Shown one piece after another: positions 1-6,037 of a stretch of 7,646 bases of DNA. The DNA comes from Ignavibacteria bacterium (GTDB lineage: Bacteria > Bacteroidota > Ignavibacteria > Ignavibacteriales > Ignavibacteriaceae): the NCBI GenBank assembly GCA_030648225.1, contig JAUSIA010000413.1, positions 1-7,646 of the forward strand. Reading direction: 5' to 3'. Within the stretch, counting starts at the first letter, position 1; each line of letters opens with the position of its first letter. The notes under the pieces are model-generated. The model was not told the DNA's origin, made no database searches, and was given only the letters and a program-made list of their open reading frames with translations. The position numbers and the translations under genes were made by a program.

Positions 1-63
1 TAAATGTGCTTCAACACGTTTACATGTTTTACACTTTTCTTTGATTACTAGAGTAAATATCAT
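1..63 (-). CDS. Start of an unidentified gene with a CxxC motif (partial)
   Basis: An ATG at 63-61 opens a frame that stays open to the window edge: 21 codons beginning MIFTLVIKEK and containing Cys-Lys-Thr-Cys at residues 11-14. The 3' part is outside the window. A short hydrophobic beta-like start followed by CxxC is seen in glutaredoxin- and thioredoxin-like proteins and in small metal-binding proteins, but 21 residues are too few to decide. Support for a real gene comes from its position just after the Crp/Fnr gene, in the same direction, and from a near-consensus promoter immediately upstream. No good Shine-Dalgarno sequence precedes the ATG. The predicted transcript start is only a few bases before the ATG, so the message could be nearly leaderless, or the true start could lie further inside the gene. 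Confidence 0.45.
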   Translation of the reverse strand, partial: MIFTLVIKEKCKTCKRVEAHL

Positions 64-73
64 TTCTAAAATT

Positions 74-101
74 AGTATAAATAAATTTTTAGTTTTGTCA
101 A
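74..101 (-). promoter_or_regulatory. Near-consensus sigma70-type promoter
   Basis: On the minus strand a perfect -35 box TTGACA (101-96) is followed after 16 bases by TATACT (79-74), five of six matches to the -10 consensus. It lies wholly in the gap between the Crp/Fnr stop (117) and the ATG at 63, and would drive the left-edge gene. Transcription would begin near position 67, giving a leader of only about four bases. If the organism uses a Bacteroidetes-type primary sigma factor, the E. coli consensus may not apply. Confidence 0.45.
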
Positions 102-116
102 GTCAAAGACATTTCT

Positions 117-806
117 TTAATTCAGGTAAGCTTTTAATTTCTGTGGTTCATTTATTATCAATTTTTTCCTGTCAAAATTAATTATGTTTTTCTCCCGCAA
201 ATCTGTTAAAATATAGTTAACGGTTTGGCGTGAACATGCAGTTAATTCTGCTATGTCCTGGTGTTTAAGAAAGGGTTTAACAAAAATCTGATCTCCAACT
301 TTTTTTCCGCTTTTATCAGTTAACCTTATTAAAAAAGATATAACCCGTTGGTGAGCATCTTTAAAAATGAGGTCTTCAATCCGTTCAGAAAAACTTTTCA
401 GCTTTAATCCAATCAGCTTAATGAGTTTTAAATTTAAAGCAGGGTTTTTAATGATGAATTCACCAAGGTCACCTTTATTTATAGCACAAATAACAGAGGG
501 TTCAATTGTTATGGCATAATCAGTTCTCATCCCTTCCTCTAAATAAGCCATCTCTCCAAAAATTTCGCCGGGATTTATCAAGGTAATTATATTTTCTTTT
601 CCGTCAGGTGTATACTTGATAATTTTAACACGCCCGGTCTTTAAAAAGAAAATTGCTTTGGATGGTTCATTAGCAAAATAGATTGGTTCATTTTTAGCAA
701 GCTCACGCATTGATGAAATCCGGCTTAATTCCATCTTACTTTCTTCTTTTAATCCCTTGAAGAGATTAAAATTTTCTAAGTACCATAACTTTGTTTTTTC
801 AGCCAT
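117..806 (-). CDS. Crp/Fnr-family transcriptional regulator
   Basis: This 229-residue protein has the usual length and two-domain plan of Crp/Fnr regulators. Residues about 14-125 form the cyclic-nucleotide-binding-like beta barrel, with the turn motif PGEIFGEMAYLEEG (79-92). A long dimerisation helix follows (about 122-150), then a winged helix-turn-helix with KHQDIAELTACSRQTVNYIL (181-200) as the recognition region. Only two cysteines are present (C107, C191), so an FNR-type [4Fe-4S] cluster is unlikely. The Arg-Ser pair that contacts the cAMP phosphate in E. coli CRP is not clearly kept: the equivalent stretch reads MRTDYA, so the effector is unknown. It starts at ATG 806 with no strong Shine-Dalgarno sequence. 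The nearest upstream gene, mazG, is 198 bp away, so it probably has its own promoter. Confidence 0.93.
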   Translation of the reverse strand: MAEKTKLWYLENFNLFKGLKEESKMELSRISSMRELAKNEPIYFANEPSKAIFFLKTGRVKIIKYTPDGKENIITLINPGEIFGEMAYLEEGMRTDYAITIEPSVICAINKGDLGEFIIKNPALNLKLIKLIGLKLKSFSERIEDLIFKDAHQRVISFLIRLTDKSGKKVGDQIFVKPFLKHQDIAELTACSRQTVNYILTDLREKNIINFDRKKLIINEPQKLKAYLN

Positions 807-840
807 ATTTTAAATTTTGATATAACTTTTTAAAGGAATG

Positions 841-905
841 TTCAATTTTCAACAATCAATTTTAAATTCACAATTGAAAGTTAAAAATGAGATTTGAAAA
901 TTGAG
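841..905. repeat. Imperfect AT-rich inverted repeat
   Basis: The 198-bp spacer between mazG and the Crp/Fnr gene contains a long dyad. TCAATTTTCAA (842-852) is matched by TTGAAAATTGA (894-904), and the inner parts, CAATTTTAA (857-865) against TTAAAAATG (881-889), also pair with one mismatch. The centre lies at CAATTG (871-876). The arms are about 32 bases each, with mismatches and one indel. It reads as a degenerate, low-complexity intergenic repeat, not an intrinsic terminator: it has no GC-rich stem and no defined T tract. Confidence 0.5.
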
Positions 906-928
906 TATTGAATATTATTTGTCCTTTT

Positions 929-950
929 TTTGAATCATTGAAATTTCAAA
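929..950. promoter_or_regulatory. Possible operator: 22-bp dyad upstream of the Crp/Fnr gene
   Basis: TTTGAA (929-934) and TTCAAA (945-950) form a symmetrical 6-10-6 arrangement, 22 bp in all, the size of a CRP-type site. A perfect 12-bp palindrome TTGAAATTTCAA (938-949) overlaps its right side. It lies about 125-145 bp upstream of the Crp/Fnr start codon. The half-sites do not match the FNR consensus spacing (TTGAT-N4-ATCAA), and the surrounding DNA is AT-rich, so chance or repeat-derived symmetry is quite possible. Confidence 0.2.
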
Positions 951-1004
951 CTGTAAGAGATTATCTCCCAGGTTTTAATATGAAAGAATCCATGTTTGTA
1001 TAAG

Positions 1005-1247
1005 CTAAACTACCTTTTTGCTCTCTTCCCAATACATATCCATTTCCTTTAAAGTAGATTCAGTCAGGTTTCTTCCCGATGCTGAAATTTTTTCTTCAAG
1101 ATATTTAAATCGTCTCACAAATTTTTCGTTTGTTCTTCTCAAAGCATTCTCAGGATTTATTCCCAGGAATCTTGAATAATTAACTAAAGCAAAAAATACA
1201 TCACCTAACTCATCTTCAAGATTCTCTTCCAAAATTTTCAACTCCAC
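1005..1247 (-). CDS. mazG: MazG nucleotide pyrophosphohydrolase, C-terminal fragment
   Basis: This 80-codon frame holds the end of the second MazG domain. ELGD (residues 13-16) is the ExxD half of the metal-binding motif. It is followed by FALVNYSRFLGINPENALRR and the family's usual NEKFVRRFKYLEE tail. The matching EExxE half lies in the preceding frame (1262-1837), so this fragment alone cannot form a complete active site. The frame is open upstream of the GTG at 1247 back to about 1281, where it meets a TGA; the GTG has no convincing ribosome binding site. It is best read as the 3' part of a single mazG gene, interrupted by the 14-bp tandem repeat at 1266-1292. Separate translation by reinitiation after the TAG at 1264-1262, 14 bases upstream, is possible but less likely. 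Confidence 0.75.
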   Translation of the reverse strand: MELKILEENLEDELGDVFFALVNYSRFLGINPENALRRTNEKFVRRFKYLEEKISASGRNLTESTLKEMDMYWEESKKVV

Positions 1248-1261
1248 CTCATTATCTGAGC

Positions 1262-1837
1262 CTAAATTTTTAATTTTTCATTTTTAATTTTTTCGGCACG
1301 ATGCATCTCCTCAATCTCTTCAATTACCTTTTTCCATACATCTTCCTTCTTCTCCCAATCAAAACCAACTTTGGAAGCTTTCTCCTGAAGTCTATGCGCT
1401 CTCTGAAGAGCAGGAAGAGCTGCTGGAACTCCATCTACAACTGACTTCCTTCCTTCTTTTATTTTTATGGCTTCCCAGTTTTTCTTTACATGATGAACAC
1501 CGGTTACCTCTACGACCTGTCCCGCATTTGCAGGATCTCCAAAAACGTGCGGATGCCTTCTAATTAATTTTTCCTGGATAGAATCAATTACTTCTTCAAG
1601 CTTAAAATGATTTCCTTCTTCAGCAATAGTTGAATGAAACACAACATGAAGAAGGAGATCGCCCAATTCTTTTTTTAATTCATCATAGTTTTTGTGATCA
1701 ATTGCTTCAACTACTTCATAGGCTTCCTCAATAGTTGCAGCTTTAATTGAATCGTTTGTTTGTTCTCTATCCCAGGGGCATTCTTTTCTTAATCTTTTAA
1801 CTATCCCAACAAATTCCCGAAATCTATTTTCAATCAT
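1262..1837 (-). CDS. mazG: MazG nucleotide pyrophosphohydrolase, N-terminal part (frame broken)
   Basis: MazG enzymes hydrolyse (d)NTPs to monophosphate and pyrophosphate, a nucleotide-pool house-cleaning role. The 191 residues include the full first domain: CPWDREQT (20-27), EEAYE (37-41) with ELGD (57-60) as the EExxE...ExxD metal site, then RRHPHVFG (93-100), and the linker PALQRAHRLQEKA (142-154) with VGFDW (157-161). The second domain begins normally, with EEIEE at 173-177, then runs into lysine-rich residues EKIKNEKLKI and a TAG. The rest of the domain lies in the -1 frame at 1005-1247. E. coli MazG is about 263 residues, and rejoining the two frames here gives 272. The ATG at 1837 has AAGGA nine bases upstream. 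In E. coli the C-terminal domain is the catalytically important one, so the break matters. Confidence 0.85.
   Translation of the reverse strand: MIENRFREFVGIVKRLRKECPWDREQTNDSIKAATIEEAYEVVEAIDHKNYDELKKELGDLLLHVVFHSTIAEEGNHFKLEEVIDSIQEKLIRRHPHVFGDPANAGQVVEVTGVHHVKKNWEAIKIKEGRKSVVDGVPAALPALQRAHRLQEKASKVGFDWEKKEDVWKKVIEEIEEMHRAEKIKNEKLKI
1266..1292. repeat. 14-bp tandem repeat inside mazG, two copies
   Basis: On the plus strand ATTTTTAATTTTT occurs at 1266-1278 and again at 1280-1292, a period of 14. It sits exactly where the MazG reading frame breaks. Removing one 14-bp unit puts the upstream and downstream frames in register with no stop, giving 819 bp (272 codons plus stop). The ten-base core TTAAAAATGA of the minus strand also occurs at 881-890 in the AT-rich inverted repeat downstream. 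Confidence 0.85.
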
Positions 1838-1868
1838 ATTTAATATTCCTTAGTTTTAAAAACATTAG

Positions 1869-1888
1869 TTGTAAGATTTATCTTATAA
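1869..1888. promoter_or_regulatory. Dyad in the divergent mazG/ridA promoter region
   Basis: The 73-bp gap between the divergent starts of mazG (1837) and the Rid gene (1911) contains TAAGAT (1872-1877), a TT spacer and ATCTTA (1880-1885). The symmetry extends to 1869-1888 with one mismatched pair. TATAAAAT (1885-1892), a possible -10 box for the Rid gene, overlaps its right edge, though no good -35 box is visible. It could be an operator acting on both genes. No regulator can be assigned. Confidence 0.3.
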
Positions 1889-1900
1889 AATAACAAAACC

Positions 1901-1904
1901 GGAG
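1901..1904 (+). promoter_or_regulatory. Ribosome binding site of the Rid gene
   Basis: GGAG six bases before the ATG at 1911 supports this start codon and shows that the organism uses Shine-Dalgarno initiation at least for some genes. Confidence 0.6.
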
Positions 1905-1910
1905 ATTAAA

Positions 1911-2366
1911 ATGATTGAGGAAAAAATTAAAGAGTTAGGTTATCAACTTCCCGAAGCACCAAAACCGGTTGCTGCCTACATATCTGCGCTAAAAGTTGAT
2001 AAGCTGGTATTTACTTCCGGAATGGTCCCATTTGTAAAAGGAGAATTAAAATATAAAGGTAAGCTTGGTAAAGATATTATGATTGATGAAGGAAAAAAAG
2101 CATCTGAGGTTTGTGCATTAAATTGTCTTGCTGCAATAAAAGGAGTTATAAATAACTTAGATGATATAGAACAAGTTGTAAAACTTACTGTTTTTGTGAA
2201 CAGCACTGAGAGTTTTACTAATCAGCCACAGGTTGCAAATGGTGCATCTGAATTAATGGAAAAAATATTTGGCGAAAAAGGGAAGCATGTTCGAAGCGCT
2301 ATTGGTGTTAATGAACTCCCTCTTGACGCTGCTGTTGAAATAGAGATGATTGTTAAAATTAAATAG
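1911..2366 (+). CDS. RidA/YjgF-family protein (long subgroup)
   Basis: Members of the Rid (YjgF/YER057c/UK114) family include enamine/imine deaminases that destroy reactive 2-aminoacrylate released by PLP enzymes. This protein has 151 residues, longer than the roughly 128 of classical RidA. It has the N-terminal extension ([16 protein letters not shown]) and the LGKD and NGASELM segments of the YjgF_YER057c_UK114_like_1 subgroup. The substrate-binding arginine of RidA (R105) corresponds to R128 in [20 protein letters not shown], and the partner glutamate (E120) to E143, so both key residues are present. It is the only plus-strand gene in the window. Its last 8 bases overlap the end of trpA tail to tail, and it is divergent from mazG. 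The biochemical role of this subgroup is less well established than that of RidA itself. Confidence 0.92.
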   Translation: MIEEKIKELGYQLPEAPKPVAAYISALKVDKLVFTSGMVPFVKGELKYKGKLGKDIMIDEGKKASEVCALNCLAAIKGVINNLDDIEQVVKLTVFVNSTESFTNQPQVANGASELMEKIFGEKGKHVRSAIGVNELPLDAAVEIEMIVKIK

Positions 2367-3147
2367 TCTCTGTCGTAGCTCTCTTTAATGCTCTAGTAAG
2401 ATTTAACGCCTGATTATAATTTTTATCATCATTCATAAGAGATTTTATAATAGCACTCCCAACAATCACTCCATCGCAATAAGGAATATATCTTTTAACA
2501 TCTTCTTCATTTGAAATACCAAAACCAACAAGCATTTTATTTTTGGTTACAAGCTTTTGATTTCTCTTTATGAACTCCAGGTTTTTATCTTTATTATGCA
2601 AGCCTGTTGTTCCGCTTACACTTACACAGTAAACAAACCCGCTGCTCTTGTTATCAATCTCTTTTACTCTTTCTTCATTTGTTGTTGGTGTTACAAGAAG
2701 GATTTTATCAATTCCATCAAAGCTGCTGTTAAAGAAATTATCAAACTCATCAATTGGTACATCAGGAATAATAACACCATTTGCACCTGAGTTTTTAATA
2801 TTATCTGCAAACTTCTCAATTCCATAACTCAAAACAGGATTTGCATAACCCATAAGGATAATTGGTCTATCAGTTCTCTTTCTTATCTCTTTAACATATT
2901 TGAAAGTAATCTGAAGATTGATTCCATTCTTAAGAGCTTCCTGTGATGATGCCTGAATTATTGGTCCATCTGCTAAAGGATCACTAAATGGAAATCCTAT
3001 TTCGAGCATATCTGCACCGGCATCAAAAACATCTAATGCAAGTTTTACAAAATTATTTTTATCCGGAAAACCGCTGGTTAAAAAAATGGAAAGAATTTTC
3101 TCACCAGCATCATTTTTCTTTTTAATATAATTTGAAATAATGGACAA
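2359..3147 (-). CDS. trpA: Tryptophan synthase alpha subunit
   Basis: TrpA cleaves indole-3-glycerol phosphate to indole and glyceraldehyde 3-phosphate and channels indole to TrpB. The 262 residues match the family length (268 in E. coli). The catalytic acids are E49 (in [11 protein letters not shown]) and D60 (in LADGP). YANP (101-104) is the loop-2 region, SGTTG (178-182) is loop 6 with the conserved threonine, and VGFGIS (207-212) and VGSAII (229-234) form the phosphate site. The start is a TTG at 3147, supported by AGGAG nine bases upstream and by the fit of [10 protein letters not shown] to the family's N terminus; the first internal Met is residue 47. It is the last gene of the trp operon. 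Its stop lies inside the end of the convergent Rid gene, so no terminator hairpin fits between them. Confidence 0.97.
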   Translation of the reverse strand: MSIISNYIKKKNDAGEKILSIFLTSGFPDKNNFVKLALDVFDAGADMLEIGFPFSDPLADGPIIQASSQEALKNGINLQITFKYVKEIRKRTDRPIILMGYANPVLSYGIEKFADNIKNSGANGVIIPDVPIDEFDNFFNSSFDGIDKILLVTPTTNEERVKEIDNKSSGFVYCVSVSGTTGLHNKDKNLEFIKRNQKLVTKNKMLVGFGISNEEDVKRYIPYCDGVIVGSAIIKSLMNDDKNYNQALNLTRALKRATTETI

Positions 3148-3148
3148 A

Positions 3149-3212
3149 ATTTTTATCTCCTGAATACTGGTTTCTATAAAACTTCTGACTCCTGACTACT
3201 GACTTCTATAAA
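3149..3212 (-). repeat. Imperfect 32-bp tandem duplication at the trpB-trpA junction
   Basis: On the minus strand the block 3212-3181 is followed directly by 3180-3149, and they match at 25 of 32 positions. Both begin TTTATAGAA and both contain CAGTANTCAGGAG. The first copy includes the trpB stop codon (TAG, 3208-3206). The second supplies the AGGAG used by trpA. Inside the first copy AGTCAGN is also repeated three times in a row (period 7). The duplication lengthens the trpB-trpA gap to 58 bp. Confidence 0.75.
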
Positions 3213-4405
3213 GCCAGGTTCTCCCTTATTGTATTCAAATCCTTATCTCCTCTTCCGCTAAGATTCAAAACAACAATTTCGTCTTTAATTGTTTTCGGCA
3301 TCAGGTATTCCAGATATGCAATAGCATGTGCTGTTTCCAATGCGGGAATTATTCCTTCAAGCTCTGAAAGCAATTTTGCAGCAGCCAAAGCTTCATCATC
3401 AGTTACAGAAAAGTATTTTACTCTTGCATCATCTTTAAGAAAGCTGTGTTCAGGACCGACACCCGGATAATCGAGTCCTGCAGAGATGGAATGAACCTCA
3501 CTTACCTGTCCATTTTCATCCTGAAGAAGATAAGTCTTCATACCATGAAAAATTCCTTCTCTTCCTTTAGTTAATGTTGCACTATGTTTGTTTGAGTTTA
3601 ATCCTAATCCGGCAGCTTCAACTCCAACAAGTTTTACATTTGTTATAACAAATGGATAAAAGATGCCGATTGCATTACTTCCACCTCCTATACAAGCAAT
3701 AATATAATCCGGCAGTTTATTCTCTTTTTGAAGAATCTGCTCTTTAGTCTCTTTTCCTATTACTGACTGAAAGTCCCTTACAATCATTGGGTATGGATGT
3801 GGACCAACTACAGAACCGATTATATAATGTGTATCCTTCACATTTGTTACCCAATCTCTTATTGCCTCATTCGTTGCATCTTTTAGAGTTTTACTTCCGG
3901 AAGTAACAGCCTTTACTTCTGCACCGAGCAACTTCATTTTGAAAACATTAAGACTTTGTCTTTCCATATCAACTTCACCCATATACACGATACATTTTAA
4001 TCCAAATTTTGCACACACAGTTGCAGTTGCCACACCATGCTGCCCGGCTCCTGTCTCGGCAATTATTCTTGTTTTACCAAGTTTCTTTGCAAGTAAAATT
4101 TGACCCAGTGCATTATTTATTTTATGAGCTCCTGTATGACAAAGGTCTTCTCTCTTTAAATAAATCTTCCCTTTGCCATAATGCTTTGTCAGGTTCTCTG
4201 CGAAGGTGAGCGGAGTTGGTCTTCCAGTGTATTCTTTATGAAGCAGATTTAATTCTTCATTAAATTTTTTATCATCGTTTAAAGAAGAATAAACCTCTTC
4301 AAGTTCTTTTAATGGAGTGATTAAAGTTTCAGGCACAAACTTTCCTCCATACTTCCCAAATTTCCCTGATGAATCGGGTAAATTATATTCAGGCAACTGC
4401 GACAT
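3206..4405 (-). CDS. trpB: Tryptophan synthase beta subunit
   Basis: TrpB is the PLP enzyme that condenses indole with L-serine through an aminoacrylate intermediate. The 399 residues show the TrpB1 signature throughout: [15 protein letters not shown] (84-98) with the Schiff-base lysine K95, AETGAGQHG (116-124) with catalytic E117, the PLP-phosphate loop GGGSNA (240-245), [10 protein letters not shown] (311-320), and NLSGRGDKD (381-389) with S383 near the PLP ring nitrogen. Nothing catalytic is missing. It starts at ATG 4405 inside the DAHP synthase gene, with a 17-base overlap in another frame, which suggests translational coupling; no strong Shine-Dalgarno sequence is visible. The tail (RENLAL) ends in the first copy of the 32-bp duplication that separates it from trpA. 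Confidence 0.98.
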   Translation of the reverse strand: MSQLPEYNLPDSSGKFGKYGGKFVPETLITPLKELEEVYSSLNDDKKFNEELNLLHKEYTGRPTPLTFAENLTKHYGKGKIYLKREDLCHTGAHKINNALGQILLAKKLGKTRIIAETGAGQHGVATATVCAKFGLKCIVYMGEVDMERQSLNVFKMKLLGAEVKAVTSGSKTLKDATNEAIRDWVTNVKDTHYIIGSVVGPHPYPMIVRDFQSVIGKETKEQILQKENKLPDYIIACIGGGSNAIGIFYPFVITNVKLVGVEAAGLGLNSNKHSATLTKGREGIFHGMKTYLLQDENGQVSEVHSISAGLDYPGVGPEHSFLKDDARVKYFSVTDDEALAAAKLLSELEGIIPALETAHAIAYLEYLMPKTIKDEIVVLNLSGRGDKDLNTIRENLAL

Positions 4406-5423
4406 CCAGGTCTACTTTCTTATTTACTATCGGGGCTAATTGTTCAAGCTTATTAAGAAGTGCTTTGAAATTTTTTGGAGTTAGAGATTGAAATCCATCT
4501 GATAAAGCTTGTTCGGGGTTATTATGCACTTCAATCATTACTCCATCTGCACCGCAGGCAATTGAAGCCATAGCCATTGGTGCTACTTTATCCCAAATAC
4601 CAATACCGTGAGATGGATCAACTATTATCGGCAGATGTGAATTCTTCTTAATGACCGGAACTGCATTAAGATCAAGAGTGTTTCTTGTATAGGTTTCAAA
4701 GGTTCTTATTCCTCTCTCGCAAAGAATTACATTATAATTCCCCTGAGATAAAATATATTCTGCGCTCATTAACAGATCTTCAATTGTTGCAGCCATTCCT
4801 CTTTTTAACAAAACAGTATTAGGCAATTGTCCAACTTCTTCAAGAAGAGAAAAGTTTTGCATATTCCTTGCACCAATCTGAATTATATCAGCCACTTCAG
4901 AAATTGCAGGAAGAGTAGTTGTATCTTTTGCTTCAGTTACTACCATTAAACCTAATTCCTTTTTTACTTCGGAAAGATATTCCAAACCCTTTTCCTTCAA
5001 TCCCTGGAAAGAATAGGGACTAGAACGCGGTTTGTATGCGCCGGCTCTTAGGAATTTAATTCCCATTTCTTTTAGCTCACCGGCTATATCAAAGATCTGT
5101 TGTCTGCTTTCAACTGAACAGGGGCCAGCAATTATCATTAAATTTTCGCCACCAACTGTGGCATTATTTAACTTTATTATTGTATCGTCAGGTTTCATTT
5201 CCCGGCTCACAATTTTATACGGCTTTGATACTCTTACAACTTCATCAACAGAATCCATTCTCAAAAAATCATCTTCAGAAAGTTTGTTTGATGGTCCTGT
5301 AATTCCAATTGCAAGTTTTACAGAACCGGGAATTTCGTGTGGAGTACAGTTTTTGGACCGGATTTTTTCTTTCACTTTTTCGATATGCTCTCTTGGTGAA
5401 TTCAGGCTCATCATTATTAACAT
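4389..5423 (-). CDS. aroF: 3-deoxy-7-phosphoheptulonate (DAHP) synthase, class I-beta
   Basis: This enzyme condenses phosphoenolpyruvate and erythrose 4-phosphate, the first step of the shikimate pathway. The 344 residues match the I-beta type with an N-terminal ferredoxin-like regulatory domain (about 1-70), as in Thermotoga maritima, where Tyr and Phe bind this domain. The barrel shows AGPCSVES (99-106), [11 protein letters not shown] (131-141), KRG (207-209), CERGIRTFE (235-243) and DPSHG (269-273). C102, H272, E298 and D309 sit where the metal ligands are expected. The ATG at 5423 begins two bases after the trpF stop, with AGGAG overlapping the trpF terminus six bases upstream. The 3' end overlaps trpB by 17 bases. 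Its place between trpF and trpB ties shikimate entry flux to tryptophan synthesis. The effector specificity cannot be read from sequence; aroF is a generic symbol here. Confidence 0.95.
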   Translation of the reverse strand: MLIMMSLNSPREHIEKVKEKIRSKNCTPHEIPGSVKLAIGITGPSNKLSEDDFLRMDSVDEVVRVSKPYKIVSREMKPDDTIIKLNNATVGGENLMIIAGPCSVESRQQIFDIAGELKEMGIKFLRAGAYKPRSSPYSFQGLKEKGLEYLSEVKKELGLMVVTEAKDTTTLPAISEVADIIQIGARNMQNFSLLEEVGQLPNTVLLKRGMAATIEDLLMSAEYILSQGNYNVILCERGIRTFETYTRNTLDLNAVPVIKKNSHLPIIVDPSHGIGIWDKVAPMAMASIACGADGVMIEVHNNPEQALSDGFQSLTPKNFKALLNKLEQLAPIVNKKVDLDVAVA

Positions 5424-5425
5424 TG

Positions 5426-6037
5426 TTAGCTCCTAAGTGAATTAATCTTTTTAAAAAAATCTTTTACTTTATTATGGTCTTTTATTCCAGGTGATTTTTC
5501 AAGCGAAGAAGAGACATCAATTGCTTTTGGATTAACATTATCTAAAATCTCTTCAATGTTTTCACATGATATTCCTCCTGCAAGAATAAAATTTCTATCC
5601 AGTTCTTTTGGGATAAAATGCCAGTTAAAATTTTTTCCTGTGCCTCCATACTCTTCTTTTGAATATGAATCAAACAAGTAAGAAACATTTTTGTATTCGC
5701 TTAGAATTTCGAAATCGAATTGCCCGCTTATCCTGAAACTTTTTATTACATGGGAATCAATTTTCCCAATAATCTCAGGTATTTCATCACCATGCAGTTG
5801 AACAGTATTTAGTTTTAATCTTGCAGCTGTTTTGTTTATCTCTTCAGAAGAAGCATTAACAAATACCCCTACCTTCATAGTAAATGGCGAAAGTCCCGCT
5901 ATTATTTTTTCTGCCTTAACAGGTTCAATAAATCTTTTGCTTTTCTTATAAAAGATAAAGCCAAGAGCATTGGCTCCCATCTTTTCGCAAAAGAGAGCAT
6001 CTTCAATATTTGTTATCCCGCAGATTTTAATTCTCAA
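5426..6037 (-). CDS. trpF: Phosphoribosylanthranilate isomerase
   Basis: TrpF carries out the Amadori rearrangement of N-(5'-phosphoribosyl)anthranilate to CdRP. The 203 residues form a typical single (beta/alpha)8 barrel. KICGIT (4-9) carries the general-base cysteine C6, QLHGDE (80-85) is the conserved strand-loop, and D123 in LFDSYS is the general acid. GGTGKNFNW (131-139), LAGGIS (152-157) and DVSSSLE (174-180) with SPGIKD complete the phosphate-binding end. The start is a TTG at 6037: RIKICG is the normal N terminus of the family and no ATG is available there. It overlaps trpC by 11 bases, implying coupled translation. TrpC and TrpF are separate proteins here, unlike the fused E. coli TrpCF. 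Confidence 0.96.
   Translation of the reverse strand: MRIKICGITNIEDALFCEKMGANALGFIFYKKSKRFIEPVKAEKIIAGLSPFTMKVGVFVNASSEEINKTAARLKLNTVQLHGDEIPEIIGKIDSHVIKSFRISGQFDFEILSEYKNVSYLFDSYSKEEYGGTGKNFNWHFIPKELDRNFILAGGISCENIEEILDNVNPKAIDVSSSLEKSPGIKDHNKVKDFFKKINSLRS

Noticed and set aside
117..806. FNR-type oxygen sensor
   Set aside because: Only two widely spaced cysteines are present and no N-terminal cysteine cluster.
1262..1300. Classical programmed -1 frameshift site in mazG
   Set aside because: No X-XXY-YYZ heptamer is in register, and TAA and TGA in the -1 frame restrict where a slip could work; the 14-bp repeat explains the frame change more simply.
1976..2206. Open minus-strand frame of 76 codons
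   Set aside because: Antisense to the Rid gene, Ser/Phe-rich and with no family resemblance.
2557..2790. Open plus-strand frame of 77 codons
   Set aside because: Antisense to trpA, with low-complexity hydrophobic content and no ribosome binding site.
3181..3205. CRISPR-like array at the AGTCAGN heptamers
   Set aside because: The units are 7 bp in direct tandem without spacers, so they are a simple tandem repeat.
4009..4209. Open plus-strand frame of 66 codons
   Set aside because: Antisense to the catalytic region of trpB, which fully explains the sequence.
5032..5436. Open plus-strand frame of 134 codons
   Set aside because: It lies opposite the well-supported DAHP synthase gene, has no recognisable domain and arises from the codon pattern of the other strand.
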